This document shows, one piece after another, positions 23,701-36,200 of a stretch of 64,000 nucleotides of DNA (its first letter is position 1; the number at the start of each line of letters is the position of its first letter). Below the pieces are notes generated by a model, which made no database searches, was not told the DNA's origin, and was given only the letters and a program-made list of their open reading frames with translations. The position numbers were made by a program, and so were the translations under genes. The DNA is from Trichuris trichiura (taxonomy: Eukaryota; Nematoda; Enoplea; Trichinellida; Trichuridae), in NCBI GenBank assembly GCA_037903355.1, contig JBAJFE010000015.1, positions 496,001-560,000 of the forward strand, written 5' to 3'.

Positions 23701-26700
23701 CGCGGTTAATCGTATTGAAAAGCGAATGGCATTTATTGGTTCCGCTACGAAGCCGTTTTGTTTGAATCAAAACGTGAGGCCGTGAATCGTCAGCGGGTCA
23801 AGTTGCTGCCAGAATGCTTTCGCAAGATTTTCAATTGCGTTAGAAACGATTTTGCATAAAAGTACTATATGCGTACATATGTATATACAGCATAATATCG
23901 GGAATGGTGCCTTTATGAGACGGAGCGTTGTGTATTTCTCCCACGTCAGTCAGTAAACAGAGACGACAGTTGACTTCTCTTGCTCGATCAGAGGTGTGTA
24001 TCGAGTGAGCATACAATTGTTCACCCTCACCACGTGTCTCTTTACGCAAATGGTATAGCTTACTGCATTCGCGACTTGACGTAGCGAAAAAGTTGACTTT
24101 TTCAACTTTTAAAATCTGCTGCCAGCGGTCGGCTGAATATGCTGAACAAATGGTAACAACTTTGTACGCACTCTCTTTCTCCGCGTTTTTGTTTTTATAC
24201 GCGAACGCAACGTGCGTTTACATAGGAGCGTTGCTTTTTAGGGAGGTCTGTTGGGCTTCTTCGAGGAAGGGATGAAAAATTAGCTTGCTAATGAAAAACG
24301 TTCAATCTTTTCTAGCAGCTGCACTCAGGGCAGTCGGTTGCTGATGCGACAACAGGTGTAGAGACCATTTCTGAATCATGCGGCACCTTTAGCGTTGTCT
24401 CAATCGAAGCTAAATGCAGTGCTGCCCTGACGAATAAGGCGGCAATTATTGTATCTTATTGGGTCCGCGTCAACTTACCCGACCAGATTTGAGCGTATTT
24501 TGCGGTGGTCTCTCCTGAACAATGCTAACTTTTCCATTTGATATGTCAGCGTGGGAAGGCAAACGAACGTCGGCGCCTTTTTTGCCGATAAACCAGCGGG
24601 CGCAATTTACCTTTGCGGCTTCCGTTGGACTTGTTGGCCATCGCGCGTCCCTGAATATGGTGAATGGTCTTTCGGCGACCCGCGTGCCTGCGGAACTATG
24701 CCTCAATAGCCTACCAGTTTTAGTCCTTGTTAGCTAAGAGGTTTAGCAAAGTTTTCGTTCCTTTTTGCTCCTTGACAGAACGTTATTGTAATAATCCCTC
24801 ATTTACATTAATAATGATTAGAGTATGTTTGAAAGCAGTGCTTGCATTAGGTCGATGTGGTTGACAAATGACCCTGTGTCTAAATATATATACAATGGAA
24901 GCTGTGCTCATTTAGCTTTTACCTGGCGTGCACGTTCAGTTTGTTTCCCTCTAACTGACGTTGGTCAGCCTTGGCGAGTGTGTCTGTACAATAGTAAATA
25001 ATTGGTCTTAATGCTTGCACATGTATCCAATGGAAAAGCTTACCATACTCCTCTTTAGACGCGTATAATAAATCAGCTTAGAGCTCATTATCTTGAATAG
25101 GGATGATTGATCAAAATCCCTCAGCAAGGCCATTCTAGCAAAGAAATCGTGTATATGGGCTCCTTTTACAGCCTACTATTGGATAGATATCATTTGTGGG
25201 CGTTCCCTCGCTAACGGCATTTAATTGGCTGGCATCTGTCAGAGGGACCCAAGAGTATTTTCTAAAGAATGACGATTATTGACCACTTTTGGCTGTAGTG
25301 ATATATAGACGTAGAATCGCAATTCTGCTGTGCCAAGATAGGCTTACGTAGGCACGTTGCTAACCGAGCTCTTTTGACCTCACTGCTTAACCGCCGCACA
25401 TGTTGCAAACTGGTCTTGCAGGCTGCCTGCCATTCAGTTGCAACTTGCGTTAAAGTTTGAAGTGCCATTCCTTTGCACGTCTTTATTTGCCTCTAGCGAA
25501 AGTCCGCCATTTCGACCCGCATATTTATGGAAGTGAGCTACTACCCGGAGATTCGGGAGACTTTTCGAAGCGTCATTATGTATTCAGCGTCCAGTTGCAT
25601 GTTCGAGTGCACAGCCGTACGAGTCCAAATCATTTCTTTTTCTTTCTATCGTCAGCAGGAAGCAGCCCATGCTCAGCGTAGGCGGTCCAGGTTTGAGCCT
25701 TCTATGCCCACAACATATGAAACTTCAGGGAAGGCGTTTGCTCCTCCAACTCCTTTCAAAATATTCATAGGAAGTGCTTTGACTGGTACAACATGTATGC
25801 GCGAGTTTTTTCCCGGTTTAGTCGACCATTTGCCCATTAATCTCTTAAGTCCTGTTTCGACAGCTGATGGAATTGCAGGACAAATCATAGGGTTTAGCTA
25901 ATCGCGTGCCAGATCCGGAGAGGTTTCCTCTGCCAGCCAAAACGATGAATCCGTCATTCACTCGTGACAGTGATCAATGTGCAGCTTTCTGCCGACCTTG
26001 CGGCTGGTGGTTAGTCAAAATCCGAGACGAAATCATTGTCACTCTCAACTCCACCCTTTTTGTTGAACATACGTCTTTCTTTTTGTGGAAGGCAGAACCG
26101 ACTTGCCAACCATTATAGTCACCGCAGGTGTCCGTGGAAAATAGATTCTTTTTTCTCCCTTAAATTAAGTGCGAATCCAGTGGACGTTTCCCGCCTATTT
26201 TCTCAAGCATCCTGTAGACTGGCTGTAATGATTTTTCCTCTGTAACTTCCTTCAACTTATGGAAAAACCAAGTTTTTTTCTGCATATTTTAGCATAGTAT
26301 GGGCTGCGTTCATATTAAATCAATTTACGTATGTTTATGGTTGCCGTTGGAGATCTTTCCGTTAGTGTCGCCTCAGGTAATAGCTTTCTGCGTTGTAGCT
26401 TCTCTTTATGACAAGCTCGTTGAGCGGCGATCGTTTCCGATTTTCATTTCGATTACCAGCCGGGCTATTGGCGGTGGCTGTTGACATTTTGCATATCGAG
26501 TTCCAGTCCCCGTTCGTCCGTCAGTTCAGATTCCCTGAGGTCATAGGCACTTTGGACAATTTCTTATTTCCATCGGTACAACGTCATATATTATGACGTT
26601 TTTGCAATGTCGTCGTCAATTTTAGGAGGGTTTTTTGCTTTCCTTCGTCTCATGCATCTAATTCAATGGCCGCGAGGCGAAGCAGGCAGCTGGACGCGTG

Positions 26701-27337
26701 AACGATCACCTGTCTTGTAACATAGAGTTTTGGAAATTCTATTGACGATATTGGAAATGATACGTCTTTCGGTACCTTTGGTCTGCTTCCGTGAATAGTT
26801 CGCCATTGCCGTCGACAGCGGCGGCCGTGGCTGTTGCTGTTGCTTTTCCGATTCTTGTGATCGCGCATGATCGGACCCACTGTAGACTTAAAGAAAGCAG
26901 AATTCATCATCCGCTATGCGTGCACTAGAGGCGTTCATAGGCAACGAAAAGCAACTTTTACTCGTTGCCCGCAAAATTGTGCTTCGATCCCGTCGAAAGC
27001 CGCTTGTCGGTCATAATTTGTGACAGCCGATCAAGTGACAGGTTGAGTTGGCTTAATGGGTTTCATTGGAAACGTTGCTCGTCAAACGTCAGCTTCCAAC
27101 GGTCGTCGGCTACTGTTCCAAATTTTATTGGCCGACCGCGTCGGCTTTCTTTGAAGTTCAACTGAAGAGTAAAGGAGAGTAAAGTTGTCGGAAACTCGCA
27201 GTCAGCGGCTTTGGTGACCCACGACCGGCGAGCTGCCGACGCGTTAGCAAACAGGCCAACGTCTTCGCTGCTTTATCTTTTCCGCTTTTTCTCCGTTTTC
27301 TTCTTCCATCTCACTTCGATCAATTCTTGTTTTGTAG
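20701..27337. other. long putative intron / gene-poor interval
   Basis: 6.6 kb between the candidate 5' exon and the first certain PDZRN exon. I looked for a RING finger (C3HC4 spacing), TRAF-type zinc fingers and the first PDZ domain of this family and found none. Numerous 60-120 codon frames occur on both strands without motifs. One minus-strand segment (25676-25970) reads like coding sequence in two frames (FIVLAGRGNLSGSGTR, then VVPVKALPMNILKGVGGANA), and may be an old gene relic. Confidence 0.4.
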
Positions 27338-30300
27338 CTGCGCTTATCAGAAAAGGTGGAAAAAGAGGTGGAGCCTCGCAGGCAGTCGTCACCCGTCCTT
27401 ATGACTTCGACCGGTACACAGACTGACTTTTGCGGACAGATGCTTGGCGGTGAAAGTGAAGAGACAAGCCATGAGCAACTTGTTCAAGAGAACGAGTACG
27501 CCCTGTGCGAATGGCGGGATTTAACAGTTCCAGTCAGGTTGGCGCCATTCGCATTACTCTAATCATTGTGAATACGTGATCGTTTCTTTTAGCGTGGCGT
27601 CACTTGAATATCTTTGCCAGGAGAGGCACCAGCTTCGATGCACTATGCAGTGCACGGTAGGTTCTTCTTTAGCTTTTGAGAATGGGGCTGACGCGCTTTT
27701 CTGATCCTTTTTCCGTAAGCTTCATTTGATCCTAGAGAATGCGTAGGGCTTTGCGCGCTTAGGCTGCCAAATGATTGGGTACTTTTTTTGTGTGACCTCG
27801 AACTTGCATTATTCTCCAGCGTTAGTCCTTCCCCTCCCGGTGGTCAAGGGATACAATGACAGTTGTTTCTCTTGGTTGGCTGGCCGTGAGATCAGCGAAT
27901 CGTTGACTAGCTGCCCCAATGTGCGCAAAAGTTTGCGTCGTTTTTGCGGTTAATCTCAACATTGCGGTTATTGTCGTCTGCGCTCCTCCCCTAGGCTAGC
28001 AATGTTTTAATGGGTCGCTTCAAGGTGAAAAGCCTTCCCATCAAGGAAAGACGTTTTGGAAGGGTGTTCGAGGTTGCTATTTCGGGAGTTCGACCGCTGT
28101 GTTGAAATTTCTTTTTTTTTTCAGCAAGTCAACCTTGTCAGAGTATATCCGACGCAGAAGCTTGGTCTTACCCTGTGCTATAGCGCTGCGGAAAATGAGG
28201 AGACGGAAATTTTCGTCAGCGAGGTGAGTGCAGTAGCTTGGCGCATTGCCGGTCATCGTTGGACCGTCAAATCCCTTGGGCAAACGTTTGCACGGGCGAC
28301 TGGTTGGCTGAAAAACACTGCGTAATTCTTGACTGCTTTGGGTCTCTCTTCCGGGCTTGCAGATGTTCCCACAAATCAGCGAACCGAAATAACAGCCTAC
28401 CGTAGATTGGTCTGTGTCGCGGAGAATAGGGTAGTGTGCCCCGGGGCGCCCTTTCGTTGATTGAGCTTCTCTGGCAAGATCGATGCTAATGACTGCCATA
28501 GCTGGCTAGCCGCTAAGTGGCTCGCCGAGTGTTCATCTTGTCCTGATGAACTCGAACACCGAAAAAGGGTGCATGGCTTATCGACAGGGTGCAATGTCCA
28601 TATGGTCGATTTTTCGCTTCATTCTCTTTGAACGCGTCATCTTTTTCTTAGATCAAAGAAGACAGTCTGGCCGATCGCGATGGACGAATCAAAACCGGTG
28701 ATCAAGTGTTGGAGGTGAGCAGTATGCATCCAATTAGTACGTCGGCCTATGCACTTGGCTTGCTGCCAACCGGTTAAGCGTTCACCTTGGCGCTTTTCAT
28801 TCGTTTTCCGAAGCGGCTGTTGAATAATTTGTTTACAACCTACTTTGCACCTATCCCTCTATTTTGATTGAAGCATGCGCAACGGGCGCCTCTCAACCTT
28901 TGCTTCAGTTTATTGTTTAATAGCCCTGAGAAAGTTGTTATTACCTTTTCTTGCCATGTCTTCCCAGCGTCGTTGTAACTAATTGCGCCTTCTATTTTAA
29001 AGATAAACGGCGTGAACGTCCGTTCGAGAACCCAAGCAGTCGAACTATTTCGTCAGGAACGACACAGTGTCAGCATACTGCTTGCTCGCCGTTTGCCACG
29101 AGCAATGGTGGTCGACAACGAATTTTCAGTAAGTTAAAGACTTTTTCTTCATTTGTCACCTGCAAAAGTCCCTCCGTCGAACCCTTACTGTCACTTTTGA
29201 CGTCACGCGAGTAATCAGTGGGGAGGCAAGAGTAAGCATTGATTTTTTTATGAATGCAAATTAATCCGCGATGTGTTGGACGAAGATTTAAAAGGTTGTC
29301 CATTTGAATTGGCCACTTGGCAATTTCGCTAAGGTGCATTAGCGCCAGCCGGTCCTTTGGGTCAAAAAGCGTGAAACGTAATTCGCATGAACGCTTGATT
29401 TATGATCAAGGTTGCTGCTTACACGAATTGCCGTCATCATGGGCAACATGCAAACATTCTCCGGCTGCGCAACAATTGCACCTAAACTTTATCGCATTTG
29501 CTTGATATCAATCCGCGAATGTATTCCGCTTTAAAATGTTCAGGTAGGTTTGCCCACGTTTCGTGTGTTGCTGAGTTGCCTAGCTTCCCACGGTGCTCCT
29601 TTTAAGGTTGGCCGCTTTTAAGGCGATTCCTCTGAGCTGCCCTTTCGGCACCTGCTCACGATGCGTAGAAATAATCGCGCAGGCCTTTCGATTTAATAAG
29701 CCGAGATAACGACGCCTGAATTCCGTAGAACGATGGCGGAATGTAGGCAAGGTCGCGACCTTGTCCGCTCAGGTAGAACATGAATTTCCACCGAATTAGG
29801 CGGGGCTGTTCGCCGCATTCCGGCGCCGTCACAATAGCGAGAGGGGAAGCATACCGTCATTGACTTTTACGGTCGACTGGAAGTTGGGTTCTCGTTGCTT
29901 CTTTGTTTAACGGGCTAGTTGTTGCACTGAATGGTCCTGTTATTGTCCCGTAAGTCATCTATCAGCCTTTGTTTTTAAAGTAAACCGCCTGCAGATCAAA
30001 GAACTGTGTTCTTGCTTTGCTTATGGTACTTGTATCCGTCAAGTTCGGCTGCGTTAGTTGAACTGCTGACAGAATCCACTCTTTATATTTGTCGTCTTAC
30101 TGACACATTTGAAGTTTCCTCTGCTGCTACTTTTCAAGGACTATGCGTTAAGTTTGCGCGTTAAAATTTCGTTTCGAGCAATCAGTCTTAAAGAACAAAA
30201 CGCAGCTGGCGAAGCATGTGAAATATTATGTTCCTGTTTTATTTACAATGTTTTCTGGTTAAATATTTGTCGTTGCTTAGGGTGAACGTTTACAACGTCA

Positions 30301-33236
30301 AATAAGCTGATGTAATATCCTACCATTCAACAGTTTCTGTATATTGCCGTAATGGTTTTCAAGTTACATTGCTCAAAAGGAGCTCTTCATTTTTCTGCGA
30401 AACAAGTTAACTCCGCTAATGTTGAGATGCGCGTTCGTAACTGACAAAAAAAAAGAAAGAAATGGCTGATTAGCCAGTGGATGGTACTTGTATATGACAA
30501 CTATGCATCCATCCTTGAAAGGCTTTTGTTCACACGTTGCTTGTTACAGAAACGGTTAGAAGTTGTAGCTTTTCAACATAGGGCGTCTATCAGGGTAGCC
30601 AGACAGCAAGAGAAGACAGAGGTGGCTTAGACATTCCATTTCCAGCAGCTTCAACTTACTGTTGTTGCCCATGGTCAAAGTACGACCTTCAGTGTTAGCT
30701 GCTTCGTTAGAATTTCATGTAGGAAAACTTCCACTGCCAACTTCGTGTCTGCTTTGAATAAGCCCTGCGGACAACAGCTTTACGTCGCTGTTTTGAGGGG
30801 TTTTTAAGTGGACTTAGTTTCTGCGCAGTTTCCCGATATTCACTTTTCCAGACGGTTAACGAATATAGACTTCTTTTGCCTAAATGACCGTTCGATTTAT
30901 TTCACTTTTCGTTGAGAAACTTGGCAAGATTTGTTCTTACACGCTTTGCCTCGCAGTTATGCTCTCTCTCCCTCCTACATCTGCGGCTGAGCTCTTCTTT
31001 TTTCGCACTCCTGCAGTTAGTAACTGCTCTTTATCTGCTTTTGTCTTCGCTCGAGACGATCGACTTTGTGACCCAGACCGCGCTCTTGTAGTTCTAATTG
31101 GCCTTTCGCGGTTGTTCCTTCTGAATTAATTGTTGCTGAGAAATCGACTGCGCGCTGCCTATATAGACTATGGCCGGTTAGACTGTTTGTGAAGCTTGTC
31201 TTGTTGTACTAATGCGTGCAAGTGGCTGCAAACGGAGCTTTCGTCCAGGTCGACTTTGTTTTTGTTGATATGTTCTTGCGGTGGCTCGTTTGGTGAGCTT
31301 CGGTGAATCGCCCAAGTCAACATGATACTCTTGATGGCGGAAGCGTAGTAGGGCGCGATTTGGCTTTGCGGAAAGCTTGCGCGGTCTCTCTTCTTTGGAA
31401 GAGAAGATTCGCAGGCCAGCTGTTTGGCGCCCCTGCTTTGAATTACTGACAAATGTCAATCACCATCGACATGTCGGGCGCAACGGTTGAATCCAATACG
31501 CGCGCGGATATAAAGCGACCGCGACGGCACCTCATCCAACGGCAGTTGGGGTTGCTTGCCCAACTTGCTCCGACATACTGCTTGCTAGTTGCTACTACCT
31601 TTTTCCTCATTTTCAGCCGATCGAAGAAGAGGACGAAGGCACTCAGACCGACCGAACATCCGCGCACGAGAAAGACTCCGGAATTTCTAGAACTACCGAC
31701 TCTGAGCTTGAATTGATGCCTTCTCTTGCTTCGCCGTCAAAATTGTCCGAGTTTTCCACCGATGGAAGCCATTCATCCGAGCTTATCTCAATACCCGACG
31801 AGTATGAAGCACTTAAAGACCGAATGCGACAGGAAGTGGATGTTGAAGCAGCAAGCGTCAATCCCGTCGACGCTTGTCACTCTTTCGGCAACGATCAACA
31901 AGGCAATTCAGAGGCTACTTTGGAGCACGAGCTTCAATGTCTTCAGCGTGAAATGGAGCATGTTCAGCTGGAATGCGACCGATTGATCGAGCAGCACATT
32001 AAGGCAGAGAATGCCATGAAGAGTCAGCTACAGAACGCTTCTGTGTTGGTTTCGACCGTCAATCAGCTTCATTTGCAAAATTCATGCAACATTGAGTCTA
32101 CATGTAATGTGTCACGGCATCCCCAGACGAAGAAGAATAGTGTTCGCTCTTCGCCCAGGGCGTTGCCTCCTCGAGGAGCAAGGGTTGATCATATCCGAGG
32201 ATTGGCTGGTCAGTCGAACGTCAGCGTACTGCCGAAGAATACTTTGATTACCGGTGGAGAGATTAGTCGAGGGTCACAGCAACGGCCACTTCCTGTACTA
32301 AAACCGAGGCATTCAACCGTGGAAGTACCCGCAGATGACGACGGCAAACGGGATTCAGCTTTCTTTTCCTTACCTCATTACAAGACGAACGAGTTTAAAG
32401 TTGCCGATAGTTCCAAAGCGTTGGATTTGGGAGAGAAAAATGCTTACGATAAGCCTGACGAACCGCCAGACTTGGATGACCACATCTACGCGTCAATAAG
32501 TGGCGAAACAGTTTATACGAACTTGGACAATCTGCAAACGACCATCCGACGTCAACAGCAAAGTCTTCGTCAAGCAGTGATCCAACAAGCGTTGACGGTG
32601 AAGCTTCATGCGAAAGATGAATGTTGCCGCTTTAACGGACGACATCCAGCGGAACGTGCTCCGATGACAAAAGCGTCGAATTCGCAGGAATGCGTTAAGA
32701 TGGAATGGAAAGTGGGTTTTTGAACTTCTCTTGTTCAAATATTTGAAAAGTATGCCTGTTGCTTTAAGGTTAAAAGACGCGCTGACGGAACACGCTACAT
32801 CACAAGGAGACCTGTTCGCAAGCAAATACTGAAGGATCGGGCTGAACGACTAGCTAACGAACGCTTTGGCTGTAGTACGGACGACGATGCAGCCAGCGAA
32901 TTGAAGGTGGATAATTTTTGAATTCGTCTCGTAATTTTTTTTCAAAAGGTAACTTTTATTTAGGTTGGTCGCTATTGGTCGAAAGAGGAGCGGCGTCAGC
33001 ATCGCGAAAGATGCAAAGAACGTAAGAAGAGACAAGAGGAACTGCTAAGACGTAAAGCGGAACGAAAACCGCTTACGGAGCAACAAATTTTGCAATTGTC
33101 CTATAAGAAGATGCTTAGGCGCCAGGGTCAACAACTTTTAGACCGGTTCACTACCATTCAAGAATTTTTAGCGCACGGTAACCGCACGGCCGAAAATTAT
33201 AGAGCTCTCGGTCTTCTTTCCGTAACCACTGTATGA
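27338..33236 (+). CDS. PDZRN3/PDZRN4 (LNX3/4)-like PDZ scaffold protein
   Basis: Homologue of PDZRN3/4, E3-ligase scaffolds at synapses and junctions. Exons: 27338-27537, 27593-27656, 28125-28223, 28652-28714, 29003-29128, 31617-32711, 32769-32906, 32964-33236; all phases agree, 685 residues here. In order: a GTQTDF motif; a PDZ domain over three exons (KLGLTLCY, then DSLADRDGRIKTGDQVLE, INGVNVRS, ILLAR), matching the second PDZ of the vertebrate proteins; GTQTD with HEKDSGISR; IPDEYEALKDRMRQ; a coiled coil; then MEWK/VKRRADGTRYITRRPV, STDDDA, GRYWSKEERRQH, a long basic helix and TIQEFLAHG. The C-terminus SVTTV is a class I PDZ ligand identical in type to vertebrate PDZRN. The N-terminal RING, TRAF-type fingers and first PDZ are not found in the window, so ligase activity cannot be claimed for this model. 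Confidence 0.93.
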
Positions 33237-36200
33237 GTTTTCTTGTCGACACTGATCCATTCTGCGCAGACTAGTCGTTTTGTGAAGCTTCCCTCTTTTT
33301 TAAACGATTGCAAAAGTTCTAACCAACAACTCTGACCGAACCGTTCCAGCTTCCACTCAAACAATCCTCTTTTGATCATTGCTTAGATTGCGCACGTCCA
33401 TTTTTTGACTACTGAGCAACGATGCTTTCTTTTCAACCTATATCAACATTGTCTATTCGATTAAACGCTGCCTAACGAGCATTTATTCAACTACGCGCTT
33501 TTAGAAATTACGTCACAATCGTATCATTTACTTTTATTCTGTTTAGATGAATGTAGTATAGTATTTTGCCATGATGAGTTTTAGATGCATTTCTTCAATG
33601 ATGGTTGTCTTCTTTTTGGCTCTTATTCAAGTGGGCTAAATGAAGGAACTTTGTCTTGGGCACATCACGCTCATTCAGCGACAAAGGAAACTTCTACGGT
33701 AAGTGTGTTTACCATTTTTTGAATAGCTTTTCTTCAAATGCCGATGCTCAAAATGCGCAGTTGGTCAGTTGCTTTATTCGCTTTCAACTTTATCTAAGCG
33801 CGTAAGTCCATGCAGTCTATCGATGCACAAAAGTTGTTCTCGTGACTCCGGGAATTCATGTATTTTAGCTTATGTAAATTTGCAATTCGAAAAAGTTAAC
33901 TTTCATTTTAGCTACTGCTGCGTTGTTTCTAAAAGTTTTTTGCTGTAAAGTACTGAGTATCATAGGTGCTTGTATACAGCTGTTGCGTTGGCATTTTTGG
34001 ATGGCGTGACTTCGCCAGACGTCCGAAAACTCCAGTTGTTTTTTCTTATCGTCTTGTTAAGGTAGTAACAGCAACTGAGTCAACCGTCAAAGCAGTTTTT
34101 CGGAAGTACACGAAATTCGTAATTGTGATCAACTGATACCTGAAAATCACTACGCTGCATATTTCATTACTGTAGTATAAATTGATAAAACAATAAGATT
34201 TCGTTAATGTTGACCACCGAGCATGATAGATGTTCTTTTTCGGCATATCTTCTTTCTCTATTCGCATCTGTAGGCTCGTGGATAGGCTAATATTTCCAAA
34301 ACTGCTAACACAGCTTCTCATTTCAATTTTTTGCTTTTGCTTTCCGCCTAGCAGGTTTTGTAATCCAGAACAGCTGCGTTCTTGCCTTGTTTTCTATCCA
34401 TTCTTTCAAACCTGTTGCGGTTGGACTGTTGTCTTTCTCACCTCACGTTAGTTTTTAGAGATTGTCTATTGACATCCATCTCAATGAAACTGCGTTGTCG
34501 TTCTCAATGCTTTTTGCGTTTGCGTTTTGCTCATGTAAGGATATTTTCGTTGGTTGTCTTGAATCTGTTTTGGTCTATTCAGTTGCAATAATTAGGTGGA
34601 ACTTGCAAGTACTGCTTTCTCTGTTGTTGAATCCCAATAGAGAAACAAATATGTTAGTTCTTAAACGGAGACGAACAGCATATAGCGAAGTGTCGTTTAC
34701 GTGACTAGCAAACATTGGAAGTAAGAAAAGATGCTTGAATATTTAAATGGTTTAGATAAGTTCCATTTCTCCCGTGTGCAGGTATACAGTGCGGTAACGC
34801 GTCTTATGAGGAAAGTCTAAAAGGGGAAGCTCTTCTGAGGAAAAGGAAATGTCGACGCAGTGTTTGCGGCATTCCACGAAAACCTTGTGCGACCTCGTAC
34901 TGTTAGTTCGGCAGCAGGTAGATTGGCAAATTCAAAAATGCGTGAATTTTGTGGGTGATCGAAAAGATTGTTTACAAATGGACAAGGAAATTCTTCAGTA
35001 CTCTTCAGCAGCATAAATATAAACAAGAGTCTGTGTATCATTACGTCTGTTCCTTTTTTTGAAACCCGTACTCACATTGAATAAATTAGTTGTCTATTGT
35101 AAGTACAAGTCTGTTCCTGCTATTTTTGCCTATCTTCTTCGCCGTTGTAGTTTTGCTAAGTTCTTTGAAATCATGCCTAAAACAACTGGGTGCTGTACTT
35201 AGGTGACTTTGATCTTTTTCTCTTTCTGCTTTAATTGTTTTTTCATCGAAATAATGGCAAACCGCTGTGCTCTCTCCAGTGTTCCAGTGCTTTCCGTTCT
35301 TTATGTTTCTGTAAAATGCGGAAACAAGCGCGGAGCCAATGAACTGTTGAGCAGGTCGTTAGGGAAGCAGCAGAGCGTTCGCTGGTTAGTCACTTGTTTC
35401 GGTGCTTTGAAAATGCGCTTACAGAAAAGGGGAGAAACTTGTGTGAAGACCACTCCCGTTACAAGACACCCCGTCTTAAGTGTCCGAAGCAAGGGTGCGT
35501 TGGCAGCTCGCCAACTTAGCGCCTATCTTTTTGTCTAACTCGTCAAACCGAAAGCAACGCGTCTTGTCATTTTTCGCGCCACTGATGAGCACGTGAAATT
35601 TTTTAATTCAAATTTCAATATGGTTGGTTAATTAAGAGTGACGCTTAGTGGCCATGCCGATTTGTTTTGTCGGTTTTTTCAGCTTTGAGAGGAAGGAGCT
35701 TTCAAAATACAACAGATGATCCAGTATCCGACGTGCTCAGGACTAAGCGTATTCCAGATTTCGAAATTTTCCGGCTTTTGAGACATTCAGAGCGTTCTGC
35801 AAGGTACCGTAACTTTATGGGCGATTAATGTTAGTTCATCCAATGATAGACTAAAAGTAATTGCATTTGAGTGAAAGTTACTGTATACGTACAAATGCGG
35901 AGACTGACAAAAGTGGTTAAACTGAACTTCAAATTGGTTCTAATGCAATTTGTGCGCGTAACACGAAGATCATTTTAAGTAGCGCCTTTAGGAACTTAGT
36001 AGAATCTACTGTTTATCCGGTAGATCCTACGTTGACGGGGAAGCACCCTGTTCTATGACCATTTTAAATGCTTCGCTTAAAGCCAGCTTCGTAATTGACA
36101 ACATTTTTATTGTAGACGTATTCCATCGGTTTTAGAAATCCACATTATTTCTTGCTGTTATGAACGCACGCTACTGTCGAAGTTTGTCGCGCATTTTCAT

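Noticed and set aside
35203..35538. 111-codon frame with a hydrophobic start
   Set aside because: It looks like a signal peptide by composition, but the rest lacks motifs and exon support.
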